From NCBI GenBank assembly GCA_002362155.1, contig DETN01000011.1, positions 1 through 14,522 on the forward strand: DNA of 14,522 nucleotides, in the 5' to 3' direction. A program made the position numbers and the translations under genes. This DNA is from Lachnospiraceae bacterium UBA3287. GTDB lineage: Bacteria > Bacillota > Clostridia > Lachnospirales > Lachnospiraceae. The notes under the pieces are model-generated. The model was given only the letters and a program-made list of their open reading frames with translations, searched no databases and had not been told where the DNA came from. Below are positions 7,091 to 13,378 of this stretch, in pieces (position 1 is the stretch's first letter; each line of letters begins with the position of its first letter).

Positions 7091-7444
7091 TCAGGAGAGT
7101 TTTTCCTTCCATTCATCTTCCTTAAATCCGGTCAGTACGAAATCCTCTCCCGCCAGCAGAGGCCGCCTGACCAGCATGCCGTCCGCGGCAAGAAGGGAAA
7201 GCTGGTCCTCCTCGCTCATGTCCTTCAGCTTTGCAGACAGGCCCATTTCCTTGTAGGCAGTGCCGCTGGTATTGAAAAAGCGCTTCAGGGGAAGGCCGCT
7301 CATTTCATAGTACTTTTTAAGGCTCTCCCTGTCCGGATGCTGGGTCTTGATATCTTTCAGCACATATTTAATGTTTTTCTCATCCAGCCATTTGAGGGCC
7401 TTTCTGCAGGTGGAACATCTGCTGTAGCAGTATACTGTGATCAT
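7091..7444 (-). CDS. Spx/MgsR/ArsC-related thioredoxin-fold protein (TIGR01617-like), 117 aa
   Basis: Small cytoplasmic protein of the arsenate-reductase-related family, which includes Spx, MgsR and YusI-like proteins. The N-terminus MITVYCYSRCSTCRKAL places a CxxC redox pair at Cys10 and Cys13, the same positions as in Spx. The C-terminal half contains LVRRPLLAGEDFVLTGF, matching the conserved RRP(I/L) segment of the family. Length is typical. Because real arsenate reductases of this fold and the Spx regulators share these motifs, I cannot tell a thiol-redox enzyme from a transcription regulator. ATG at 7444 has AGAGGAAG upstream. It is the second gene of the operon headed by the HD-RyR protein, with a 60-nt gap before it. 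The context suggests a stress or redox role (inference). Confidence 0.88.
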   Translation of the reverse strand: MITVYCYSRCSTCRKALKWLDEKNIKYVLKDIKTQHPDRESLKKYYEMSGLPLKRFFNTSGTAYKEMGLSAKLKDMSEEDQLSLLAADGMLVRRPLLAGEDFVLTGFKEDEWKEKLS

Positions 7445-7504
7445 TTTTCTTCCTCTTTCTGATGTTTTTTCTTCTGTTTATCCATGGCGGCACGGGACCG
7501 GCGA

Positions 7505-9532
7505 TCAGAGACGGTAGATCCTGAGTCCGTCAACATTCCTCAAAAGGGTCAGGAGCCTGTTGAAGGGCCTCCAGTCCTTATCCTGGTCCTTTTTGTCCAG
7601 ATGCAGGTAATGGTCCCTGATCTCCTCGGAGGATGGAACCCCGTCCATGCAGAGCTTGTGGCAGCGCATCTGCTCTCTCAGAGCTGCCCGCTCCTCTTTT
7701 ACATTATCCCCGCCGGGAAGAGGGACTTCTTCGTAGGCCCTGCCAAAGCGCCAGCCCATGGTATGGTGCTCTCTGATCCAGCGTTCGTGCTCCATGGGAG
7801 CGAAGATCTCCGTGTCTTTTGGGGTAAAGCGCTTTACCAGATCGTAATCCACCTGTCTGTCAGTATAAAAGCAGCCGATGGCATCCAGGTAGCGGTCGAA
7901 ATATCTGGCCCTGTTGATGGTGGACAGCTGATACTCCAGAGACATGGACGTAAACTTTTTCTCCATGGCCTCGTCGCTGGTATCGGGAGGCATTCTCCTG
8001 GCATGAAGGGTAACGGCGAAATCATACAGATGCATGAAGCTGCTGGAGGACAGATAGGTATGCTTGACCTTCCTGTCAGGATTCCGGAGGCTGACAGATA
8101 CATCAAGGTGCAGAAAAGTCGTGTCCGCGATCTTTTCTATGTCCGAAACAAAGCTGTTCCCATCTCCTGTCATGTCGCTGTAGGCCTTAAGGCGGGGCTT
8201 TTTCCCTTTCTTTTCCCCCTCTTTCCATGCCTCCATCTCCTCGCCGTACCTGCGGATCTTGGCCTCCTCTCCTTTGTCATAAAAATAAATGACACGGACA
8301 GAGGAGCCGGTAAAGTCGAACTGGGCTCCCATGGGATGCAGCTCTGTCCTGGAGTTCCTTCCGTAAGCGGTACGGTCCCAGCACTGCAGCTCGTCGCAGA
8401 GCATCAGAAGCCAGGCCAGGGGATGAAGGTCTGCCTTCATGGGGCCTCTGTTCTTATCCTCATCCTTGTAAAAGGTTATGGAAAACTTGAACAGACTGTT
8501 GTGGAGCAGGATGGCTGTAAGGGCATCCACATGCATGGTGGTAAGCCTGGAGACCCCCAGGATATTGATCAGCTCCCTGCAGAGTCTGGAAGCGCTGAAA
8601 AAGGCATGATCCATGTAGTAGCCGAAACGGTCCGGCTTCCGGGGCTTGTCTTTCAGAACATCCAGAAGGCTCTCTGCCGTAAAGCCGTAGGCTTCTCCCA
8701 TCTTTGACGCCAGGTCAAAGGCGAAGAGCTCCGTGCTGGTTTCAAATCTTCTGTTGCCATACAGAGACGCCAGACTCTCCTGCTCCTTCCCGTCAAGCCC
8801 CGTCAGAGACTCCACATCCCTGTAGACCGGATAAAGGCAGCCGGCCCCTCTTTCCTGCATATCCACTTCAAAATAGCTGAGGACCTGTTCGAAGGGAAGC
8901 TCAAAGGGATAGCCGATATCGTGAAAGAGAGAAGTCAGGCCCCAGAATTCCAGAAAGAGGCAGGCTGCCCTGTTCTCCGCTGCATCCATAAGGCCGTAAA
9001 ACTGTTTGAAGATCCTGCGGTATTCTTCGCTGGTCTCATAGACGGCCAGGCCCAGGGCAAAGACATAGACCGAATGGGAATAGTGGTCCCTGTGCTTCAT
9101 GAGAAGAGCGCTGCCGTTGGCCTCGTATTCGCTGAGCAGTTCGATCATCTTCTTTGACTTTCCGTATTCTCCCAGAAAGATATCCAGAAAACAGTAATAG
9201 ACCAGGTAGGCATCCACGTCCGTTCCCGAATCGATAAAGGTCTCCAGGGACTTTTCCAGGCAGAGACGGTCCAGGTCCCTCTCCATGTTGAAGGGGATCT
9301 GGTTCTTTTTAAGGCTGGTCCCCAGGTATTTCCCGGTCTTCTTTTCTTCCGCTTCCTTCAGGGGATCGAAATGAAGGCCCTCGCATCTGGTCCTGATAAA
9401 GCGAAGGGCTGCGGATTTCAGATCGTTTTTCTTTCTCCGGTTCACGTACATGGGCGGCTGGAAGGGGCCCAGATCCTGCCCGAATCTTTTTCTGTTGACC
9501 CTCCGCATCTTTTCCAGTGCTGTATAAGCCAT
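7505..9532 (-). CDS. HD-domain phosphohydrolase with C-terminal RyR domain, 675 aa
   Basis: Large cytoplasmic protein with no signal peptide or membrane helices. Residues about 140-390 carry a full set of HD-domain metal ligands in order: His153 in HSVYVFALG (or His150), His204-Asp205 in LFHDIGYPF, His309 in YYMDHAFFSA, His344 in ILLHN and Asp380 in LCDELQCWDR. The H-HD-H-H-D order is that of two-metal HD phosphohydrolases such as the PgpH group. Residues about 578-675 look like a RyR domain: MEHERWIREHHTMGWRFG at 580-597, then a conserved His and Asp-Trp region and an ending GLRIYRL. Residues 1-60 are basic and about 410-575 are unassigned. ATG 9532 has AAAGGAGG just upstream and an extended -10 promoter at 9581-9609. 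It heads the four-gene operon. Likely role: hydrolysis of a phosphate ester or signalling nucleotide, tuned by a ligand at the RyR domain (inference). Confidence 0.85.
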   Translation of the reverse strand: MAYTALEKMRRVNRKRFGQDLGPFQPPMYVNRRKKNDLKSAALRFIRTRCEGLHFDPLKEAEEKKTGKYLGTSLKKNQIPFNMERDLDRLCLEKSLETFIDSGTDVDAYLVYYCFLDIFLGEYGKSKKMIELLSEYEANGSALLMKHRDHYSHSVYVFALGLAVYETSEEYRRIFKQFYGLMDAAENRAACLFLEFWGLTSLFHDIGYPFELPFEQVLSYFEVDMQERGAGCLYPVYRDVESLTGLDGKEQESLASLYGNRRFETSTELFAFDLASKMGEAYGFTAESLLDVLKDKPRKPDRFGYYMDHAFFSASRLCRELINILGVSRLTTMHVDALTAILLHNSLFKFSITFYKDEDKNRGPMKADLHPLAWLLMLCDELQCWDRTAYGRNSRTELHPMGAQFDFTGSSVRVIYFYDKGEEAKIRRYGEEMEAWKEGEKKGKKPRLKAYSDMTGDGNSFVSDIEKIADTTFLHLDVSVSLRNPDRKVKHTYLSSSSFMHLYDFAVTLHARRMPPDTSDEAMEKKFTSMSLEYQLSTINRARYFDRYLDAIGCFYTDRQVDYDLVKRFTPKDTEIFAPMEHERWIREHHTMGWRFGRAYEEVPLPGGDNVKEERAALREQMRCHKLCMDGVPSSEEIRDHYLHLDKKDQDKDWRPFNRLLTLLRNVDGLRIYRL

Positions 9533-9580
9533 CCTGCTCCTCCTTTTTCCATATTTCGATATGTTTCCATCACAAATATG

Positions 9581-9609
9581 ATTATAACATCCCGAAAAGA
9601 AAACATCGA
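9581..9609 (-). promoter_or_regulatory. Promoter of HD-RyR operon
   Basis: A perfect TATAAT -10 box (9586-9581 on the minus strand) with an upstream TG (extended -10, TGTTATAAT). The -35 position (about 9609-9604, TCGATG, 17-nt spacer) is weak and lies inside the stem of the preceding terminator. A small CATAT-TTCG-ATATG hairpin (9550-9563) lies between the -10 and the ribosome binding site. Confidence 0.65.
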
Positions 9610-9646
9610 CCTCCCTGCTCCATTCGGAGCCGAAGGCCGATGTTTT
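9596..9646 (-). terminator. Terminator after EamA transporter gene
   Basis: On the minus strand AAAACATCGGCC (9646-9635) pairs with GGTCGATGTTTT (9611-9600; one G-T pair), with an inner GCTCC/GGAGC stem, followed by a TTTTCTTTT run. It starts 44 nt after the transporter stop. The arms end in T runs on both strands, so the element could work in both directions, but no plus-strand gene is present. Confidence 0.82.
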
Positions 9647-9689
9647 TTAAGGTCCGGTCATACTGTTATTCTGCAGAAGGCGGGTCAGT

Positions 9690-10670
9690 TCAGTTCTTTC
9701 CTTCCCCCGCCGCCTTTTTTCTTTCCGGCGCGTTGACGCAGATGATGCCGGCGCTGACCAGCATAAGGGCCAGGATGCCGTTTACGGAAAACGCCTCCCT
9801 GCCTTCTCCAAGAAAGACGGCAGACAGAAGGACGCCCATAACAGGGTTCATAAAGCCCAGGATGGAGATCCGGCTGACCGGATTGTACTTTAACAGGACG
9901 CCCCAGAGGGTATAGGCCCCTGCGGAGATAAAGCCCATATAGATCAGGTTCAGGATGCAGCTGCCTGAGTAAAAGACCAGGCTTCCGCCCATAAAGGAGC
10001 CTATGGCATAGAGGACAATGCCGCCCAGGAAGAACTGCCAGCCGCTTAAGGTCACGGGATTCTCGTCCCGGGAAAAGATCTTGATCAGGCAGCCGGAGGC
10101 CGCATAGAAAAGATCCGCAGCCAGCATGGCCCCTTCACCGGAAAGGGTCACAGCGCCGCCCTCCGCCAGGGCCTTTGCCCCGCCCAGGATCAGCAGGATC
10201 CCGGCAAAGCCGATCAGGCAGCCCGCCAGCTTCTTTATGGTCATCTTTTCGAAATGAAAGATATAGACCGCAAAAAGAATGGCTATGAAGTTTCCGGAAG
10301 CGTTGATGATGGAGCCCCTTACTCCCGAGGTATTGGCCAGGGCCATAAAGAAGAAATAGTACTGGCAGATGGTCTGGCAGACAGACAATGCGGCCACCTT
10401 CTTCCAGGATTCTCTTTTGGGAATCAGAAATTTTCTGCTGAGGACAGATCCGAAAAGAATGGTCATAATGCCCGCTATGGTGAACCGGGCCCCGGCCAGC
10501 ATGATCCGGGAAGCCGTATCCGAAGGGCCGATCCGGAAAAGCTCATAGGCGATCTTGATGGCGGGGGATGCGCTCCCCCAGAGGATGCAGCAGAAAAGGG
10601 CTGCCGCAAAGGTCACCGGGAACCAGGCCCATATGACCTGTCCCTCCCGCCTGCTTATTTTAAGTTCCAT
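9690..10670 (-). CDS. EamA/DMT superfamily transporter, 326 aa
   Basis: Integral membrane permease of the drug/metabolite transporter superfamily with the usual two EamA halves and about ten helices. Start chosen at ATG 10670 (CAGGAGAT 8 nt upstream), not the ATG at 10721, which would fall in the promoter region. First helices: TFAAALFCCILWGSASPAIKI, with the common WGS.P motif near the N-terminus. The first half ends in the conserved segment from GSIINASGNFIAILFAVYIF to IGFAGILLILGG. The second half begins EGAMLAADLFYAASGCLIKIF and ends in NPVMGVLLSAVFLGE, a family hallmark, then LVSAGIICVN. The tail is basic (ERKKAAGEGKN). Substrate cannot be predicted; amino acids or metabolites are typical. 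It is single-gene, with its own promoter, a leader hairpin and a terminator. Confidence 0.92.
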   Translation of the reverse strand: MELKISRREGQVIWAWFPVTFAAALFCCILWGSASPAIKIAYELFRIGPSDTASRIMLAGARFTIAGIMTILFGSVLSRKFLIPKRESWKKVAALSVCQTICQYYFFFMALANTSGVRGSIINASGNFIAILFAVYIFHFEKMTIKKLAGCLIGFAGILLILGGAKALAEGGAVTLSGEGAMLAADLFYAASGCLIKIFSRDENPVTLSGWQFFLGGIVLYAIGSFMGGSLVFYSGSCILNLIYMGFISAGAYTLWGVLLKYNPVSRISILGFMNPVMGVLLSAVFLGEGREAFSVNGILALMLVSAGIICVNAPERKKAAGEGKN

Positions 10671-10690
10671 AAAAATATCTCCTGATAGAA

Positions 10691-10728
10691 ATAGGCATAT
10701 TTTCTGCCCCCGGGCAGACAAGGCCTAT
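10691..10728 (-). promoter_or_regulatory. Leader hairpin or operator between promoter and start of EamA gene
   Basis: A two-part inverted repeat: outer ATAGGC (10691-10696) with GCCTAT (10723-10728), and inner TCTGCCC (10703-10709) with GGGCAGA (10712-10718). It overlaps the -10 box at one end and the transcription start, and ends 20 nt before the start codon. It could be a repressor operator or a 5' leader RNA structure; there is no T-tract, so it is not a standard terminator. Confidence 0.45.
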
Positions 10729-10755
10729 GATATATAAGAATCCGCCTGTCCGCAA
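10727..10755 (-). promoter_or_regulatory. Promoter of EamA transporter gene
   Basis: On the minus strand TTGCGG (10755-10750) and TATCAT (10732-10727) are separated by exactly 17 nt, about 57 nt before the start codon. The -10 matches five of six consensus bases. Confidence 0.6.
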
Positions 10756-10845
10756 GAGAAAATCCAAAGGACCGGAGGCGGCGTCAGGATTAAATTTTCC
10801 CCGTTTTCCGTATTCCCTTGGGCACCTTTTCATATCTGCACAGGT

Positions 10846-10877
10846 AAAAGAAAAATGCAGCCTGCATGCTGCATTTT
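10846..10877 (-). terminator. Terminator after Pr6Pr membrane protein gene
   Basis: On the minus strand AAAATGCAGC (10877-10868), a 6-nt loop and GCTGCATTTT (10861-10852) form a perfect 10-bp stem followed by TCTTTTACC, giving a TTTTTCTTTT tail. It lies about 60 nt after the Pr6Pr stop. The stretch from here to the EamA promoter (about 10756-10845) shows nothing else. Confidence 0.85.
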
Positions 10878-10938
10878 AAATCTTCCAGTCAGGCAGATCA
10901 TGCCGCTGATAAAATATGACCATACAGTTCCCGCCGGT

Positions 10939-11502
10939 TTACAGCAGCGCGGAAGCGGCAAGGATCCCCAGGGACAAGGCCGCTATGACGGCCGCAAGAG
11001 CTGCCGTCCAGAGCAAAGTGGCCCTCCCCGTCTGGTGTCTGACCCTGAAAAAGGGATAGGGGCCTTCGAATTTACCCAGTCCGTTCAGGATCATCATAAA
11101 GACTCCGTAGAAAAGGGTGGCCAGGACGGGCATAAGCACCATTCCCATGTCTTTCACGTGTTTTTCAAAAAGCAGGTAGGAAGTCACTGAAAGGACCGGA
11201 CAGAGCAGGTGGTGGAAAAGGCCGTTTCCCGAAAACATCATGCGCTTTATGCCGGCCCCCATGGGGATCAGGACAAAGACTGTGACCACGAAGGTCATGG
11301 CCAGCATGCAGCTGCTCAGATACCGCATCATGCAGGTCAGGGAGTTTTCTCCCAGAACAGCAAACATGAGGGAGGATACCAGGGCGCAGATATTGGAGAG
11401 CTGGGTATAGTAGGCAAGTATAGTCCACTTCCTGTCGGAAATGCTTCTGTAAAAGCCCGGGATCTCCAGAAGGACCACCAGGATATTCAAAGCCTTTGCC
11501 AC
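10939..11502 (-). CDS. Pr6Pr-family six-helix membrane protein
   Basis: Integral membrane protein with six predicted helices: NILVVLLEIPGF; SNICALVSSLMFAVLG; the SSCMLAMTFVVTVFVLIP region; HLLCPVLSVTSYLLF; MVLMPVLATLFYGVFMMIL; and ALAAVIAALSLGILAASALL near the C-terminus. The motif YYTQLSN before helix 2 and FHHLLCPVLS before helix 4 fit the Pr6Pr family, whose biochemical role is not established to my knowledge. The start is uncertain: there is no ATG. GTG at 11502 has AAAGG 10 nt upstream and AGAGGTGA slightly further, while GTG at 11520 has no usable site, so I prefer 11502. The gene follows the broken dehydrogenase by a few tens of bases and has no obvious promoter of its own, so it is probably read from the promoter region upstream of 12228. 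Confidence 0.82.
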   Translation of the reverse strand: MAKALNILVVLLEIPGFYRSISDRKWTILAYYTQLSNICALVSSLMFAVLGENSLTCMMRYLSSCMLAMTFVVTVFVLIPMGAGIKRMMFSGNGLFHHLLCPVLSVTSYLLFEKHVKDMGMVLMPVLATLFYGVFMMILNGLGKFEGPYPFFRVRHQTGRATLLWTAALAAVIAALSLGILAASALL

Positions 11503-11535
11503 AGCCTCACCGCCTTTCACCTCTGACGCCGTTTT

Positions 11536-12228
11536 TTATTCTCTTCTTTTACCCGGCTCTGCGGATCCGGTCCACCAGGTCCATGTAGTCGCCGCAGTAC
11601 TTTTCATACAGAGGCTCTGCCATGCGGCGAAGCTTTTCCTTTTCTCTCCTCCGTTATGGGAGCAGTTGTCCATGCTCTGCAGGGTCAGGGGGTGTCCGCC
11701 CGCCAGGAAACGTTCCAAAAGAAGGGCAGTGACCTTTCCCATGATCAGGGACGGTGCAAGGCCTCTTTCCAGATCGGCAGGGGATACGCCGTAGCCCTTT
11801 TCCGTAATGGTAAAGCTGACCATCTGCAGAGAGGGGGCCCTGAAGATTTCCTTCAGCCTCTCCCAGTCCCCGGCAAAATCAGGGGAAGCCTTCAGGCTTT
11901 CCGTCACGGAAGCTGTCACCTTCTTTTCCATGCTGCCGTCGGATTTCAGGACCACCAGGAGGCTTAAGTTGTCATAAGGCGCATAGGCTTTGTCGATAAT
12001 GTCATAGTCAAAGCCTTCGGCTACGATCACTCCTCTGTCACAGATTCCTTCGTCCAGAAGCTTCTGCAGCAGGACGGCCGGAAAGGCCCGGAAGATGTTT
12101 CCTGCCCCGAAATGAAGCCAGACCGGCTCTTTGCAGGTCTTCTCTCTGACTGCAGCGATATCGAATGCAGGCAGATCGAAGCCTTTCCACTCCTTTTTAT
12201 CCGCGATGGATGCAAGATTCAGTTTCAT
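11536..12228 (-). pseudogene. Truncated mannitol dehydrogenase/fructuronate reductase family gene (Rossmann part only)
   Basis: The first ~200 codons match the N-terminal Rossmann domain of the mannitol dehydrogenase family (NAD-dependent polyol or hexuronate oxidoreductases such as UxuB): MKLNLASI at the start, WLHFGAGNIFRAF (37-49) as the dinucleotide-binding loop, AEGFDYDIIDKAYAPYDNL, the region from LQMVSF to ITEKGYG, and LQSMDNCSHNG. Family members are usually about 500 aa; here the frame ends at 230 aa and the catalytic C-terminal domain (PF08125) is absent. After NG the frame gives an implausible Ser/Thr/Trp-rich tail, while another frame reads EKLRRMAEPLYEKYCGDYMD... to a stop at 11549, so a frameshift plus loss of the rest is likely. 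ATG 12228 has AGGTGG 8 nt upstream. The product, if made, should lack activity. No insertion element is visible at the break. Confidence 0.82.
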
Positions 12229-12402
12229 TACAGTTCCACCTGGTTTAAGTTCTCTGTGAACGGATCATACTTTTCGATATTATTTTATGCCGCTTTCAGA
12301 CCCTCTTGCAGAGGATATTTGTATCCGCCTGCACCGGATATAATAAAAATTTACTATGGACATTATTTCTGCAGGATAGCGGCAGCTCCCAGCCTTCCGG
12401 AT

Positions 12403-12437
12403 AAAAAAACCCTTCCGGATCCGCAGATTCGGAAGGG
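12403..12437 (-). terminator. Terminator after AIM24-family gene
   Basis: On the minus strand CCCTTCCG (12437-12430) pairs perfectly with CGGAAGGG (12417-12410) across a 12-nt loop, followed by seven T (12409-12403). It lies 26 nt after the stop of the AIM24-family gene. A second copy of the 10-bp arm CCTTCCGGAT lies next to it (12393-12402). Confidence 0.9.
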
Positions 12438-12463
12438 ACATGTTTAGCGTTTTTTTTTGCAGA

Positions 12464-13135
12464 TCAGTTGCTTCCGCCTGTGGGAATATAGGGGATCAGT
12501 GCACTTGCCACGCCGCTGATGGGCATGGTCTGAAGCCATACGGTGCCGGGGCCTGTCAGAACGGTATTAAAGAGGCCTTCGCCGCCGAAAAGAACGTTCT
12601 TTACGCCCTTGACGGTAACGATATCCATCTGCACGCTCTCGCTGTAGCCGGCCACGTTGCCGGTATCCACGATCAGCTGCTCGCCTCTGCCCAGCTTATA
12701 TTCCACCAGTTCGCCGTCGATCTCCACAAAGGCAAGGCCTCTGCCGGAAAGCTTCTGCATAATAAAGCCTTCGCCGCCGAAAAAGCCTGCGCCCAGCTTT
12801 TTCTTGAAGTGAATGCTGAGATTGACCGTGGCTTCGCTGGCAAGGAAAGCAGATTTCTGTACGATCCAGGACTCCTGACCGACATCAATGACTGCGATCC
12901 TGCCAGGGAAGGAGGAGCCGAAAGTGATCATGCCGGGACCGCCCTTGGCGGTATAGATGTTCTGGAAGATCTTCTCACCGGAAAAGAGTCTGCTGAGACC
13001 GCCGGAAGCGCTGGTCTCCATGTTCATGTTGGGAGTCATCCATACCATGGACCCGCTTTCTGTGATCATCTTCTCGTTGGCATTCAGCTGGCATTCCACC
13101 ACGGGAAAAGGTGTAGCTTTGATCGTATATTCCAT
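12464..13135 (-). CDS. TIGR00266/AIM24 family protein, 223 aa
   Basis: Cytoplasmic beta-rich protein of the AIM24/TIGR00266 family (DUF124). Recognised from the order EYTIKATPFPVVECQL, ITESGSMVWMTPN (about 25-37), the Gly-rich segment with SGEKIFQNIYTA, the PGRIAVIDV stretch, KKLGAGFFGGEGFIMQKLSG (near residue 110-130), VDTGNVAGYSESV and GGEGLFNTVLTGPGTVWLQT near the end. Length and motif order are normal, so it should be a functional member. The biochemical role of bacterial members is not established; the mitochondrial relative AIM24 affects membrane organisation. The ATG at 13135 is chosen over a GTG at 13144 because AAAGGAG lies 8 nt before the ATG and overlaps the GTG. Monocistronic, with its own promoter and terminator. 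Confidence 0.93.
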   Translation of the reverse strand: MEYTIKATPFPVVECQLNANEKMITESGSMVWMTPNMNMETSASGGLSRLFSGEKIFQNIYTAKGGPGMITFGSSFPGRIAVIDVGQESWIVQKSAFLASEATVNLSIHFKKKLGAGFFGGEGFIMQKLSGRGLAFVEIDGELVEYKLGRGEQLIVDTGNVAGYSESVQMDIVTVKGVKNVLFGGEGLFNTVLTGPGTVWLQTMPISGVASALIPYIPTGGSN

Positions 13136-13183
13136 AATCGTCACTCCTTTTAATTAATAAAAATCGGGAATACACCCTCTGTT

Positions 13184-13212
13184 ATCATAGCATAATTTCC
13201 CTTTATTGATTC
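13184..13212 (-). promoter_or_regulatory. Probable promoter of AIM24-family gene
   Basis: TATGAT -10 box (13189-13184 on the minus strand) about 50 nt before the start codon, in an A/T-rich stretch. The -35 region is not convincing: ATCAAT-like at 17 nt. A weak -35 with a direct repeat just upstream would fit an activator-dependent promoter (inference). Confidence 0.45.
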
Positions 13213-13235
13213 CAAAAAAATGCAAAAATATTCAC

Positions 13236-13261
13236 TTTTGCGCTGTACCTTTTGCGCTGTA
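13236..13261. repeat. Tandem 12-bp direct repeat upstream of AIM24-family promoter
   Basis: TTTTGCGCTGTA occurs at 13236-13247 and again, without mismatch, at 13250-13261, a 14-bp period. It lies about 50-75 bp upstream of the -10 box of the AIM24-family gene and downstream of the preceding terminator. Confidence 0.7.
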
Positions 13262-13310
13262 TACGGAAAAGGGCGAAAGCCGGCCCTTCTTACCTGAAAT
13301 TCTGGCCGGA

Positions 13311-13342
13311 AAAACATACAGCTCCGCCGGGGCGGAGCTGTA
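13311..13342 (-). terminator. Terminator after YD-repeat exported protein gene
   Basis: TACAGCTCCGCC (13317-13328) and GGCGGAGCTGTA (13331-13342) form a perfect long stem; on the minus strand it is followed by TGTTTTT. Two further GC-rich hairpins lie nearby: GCCGGA/TCCGGC at 13357-13372, just after the stop codon, and CCGGCC/GGCCGG at 13280-13309. The plus-strand side also has a T-rich run, so it may act in both directions. Confidence 0.85.
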
Positions 13343-13378
13343 AGCTTTTGTTTTCTGCCGGACCTCTCCGGCCTTTAT

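Noticed and set aside
7091..7444. Annotation as arsenate reductase of an arsenic operon
   Set aside because: No arsR, arsB or acr3-like gene is nearby, and the CSTC pair at positions 10/13 fits the Spx/YusI-like branch at least as well, so a specific arsenic role is not supported.
7441..7485. 14-codon ORF (MDKQKKKHQKEEEK) between the HD-RyR and Spx-like genes, overlapping the latter by ATGA
   Set aside because: No ribosome binding site and low-complexity Lys/Glu content that simply reflects the purine-rich ribosome binding region; probably chance.
7484..8707. Long plus-strand open frame opposite the HD-RyR gene (407 codons)
   Set aside because: It lies antisense to a gene with clear domain motifs, has no ribosome binding site or family motifs, and gives a composition typical of a reverse-strand shadow. 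The same holds for the long plus-strand frames at 1243-2304, 4758-5516, 6372-7256 and 13622-14353.
11536..12228. Insertion sequence or prophage scar at the truncated dehydrogenase
   Set aside because: No transposase remnant, terminal inverted repeats or target-site duplication were visible around 11530-11670.
12449..12459. T-run after the AIM24 terminator hairpin on the plus strand, suggesting a plus-strand terminator
   Set aside because: There is no plus-strand gene upstream of it and the run is separated from the stem by 12 nt; the T7 on the minus-strand side fits the real gene.
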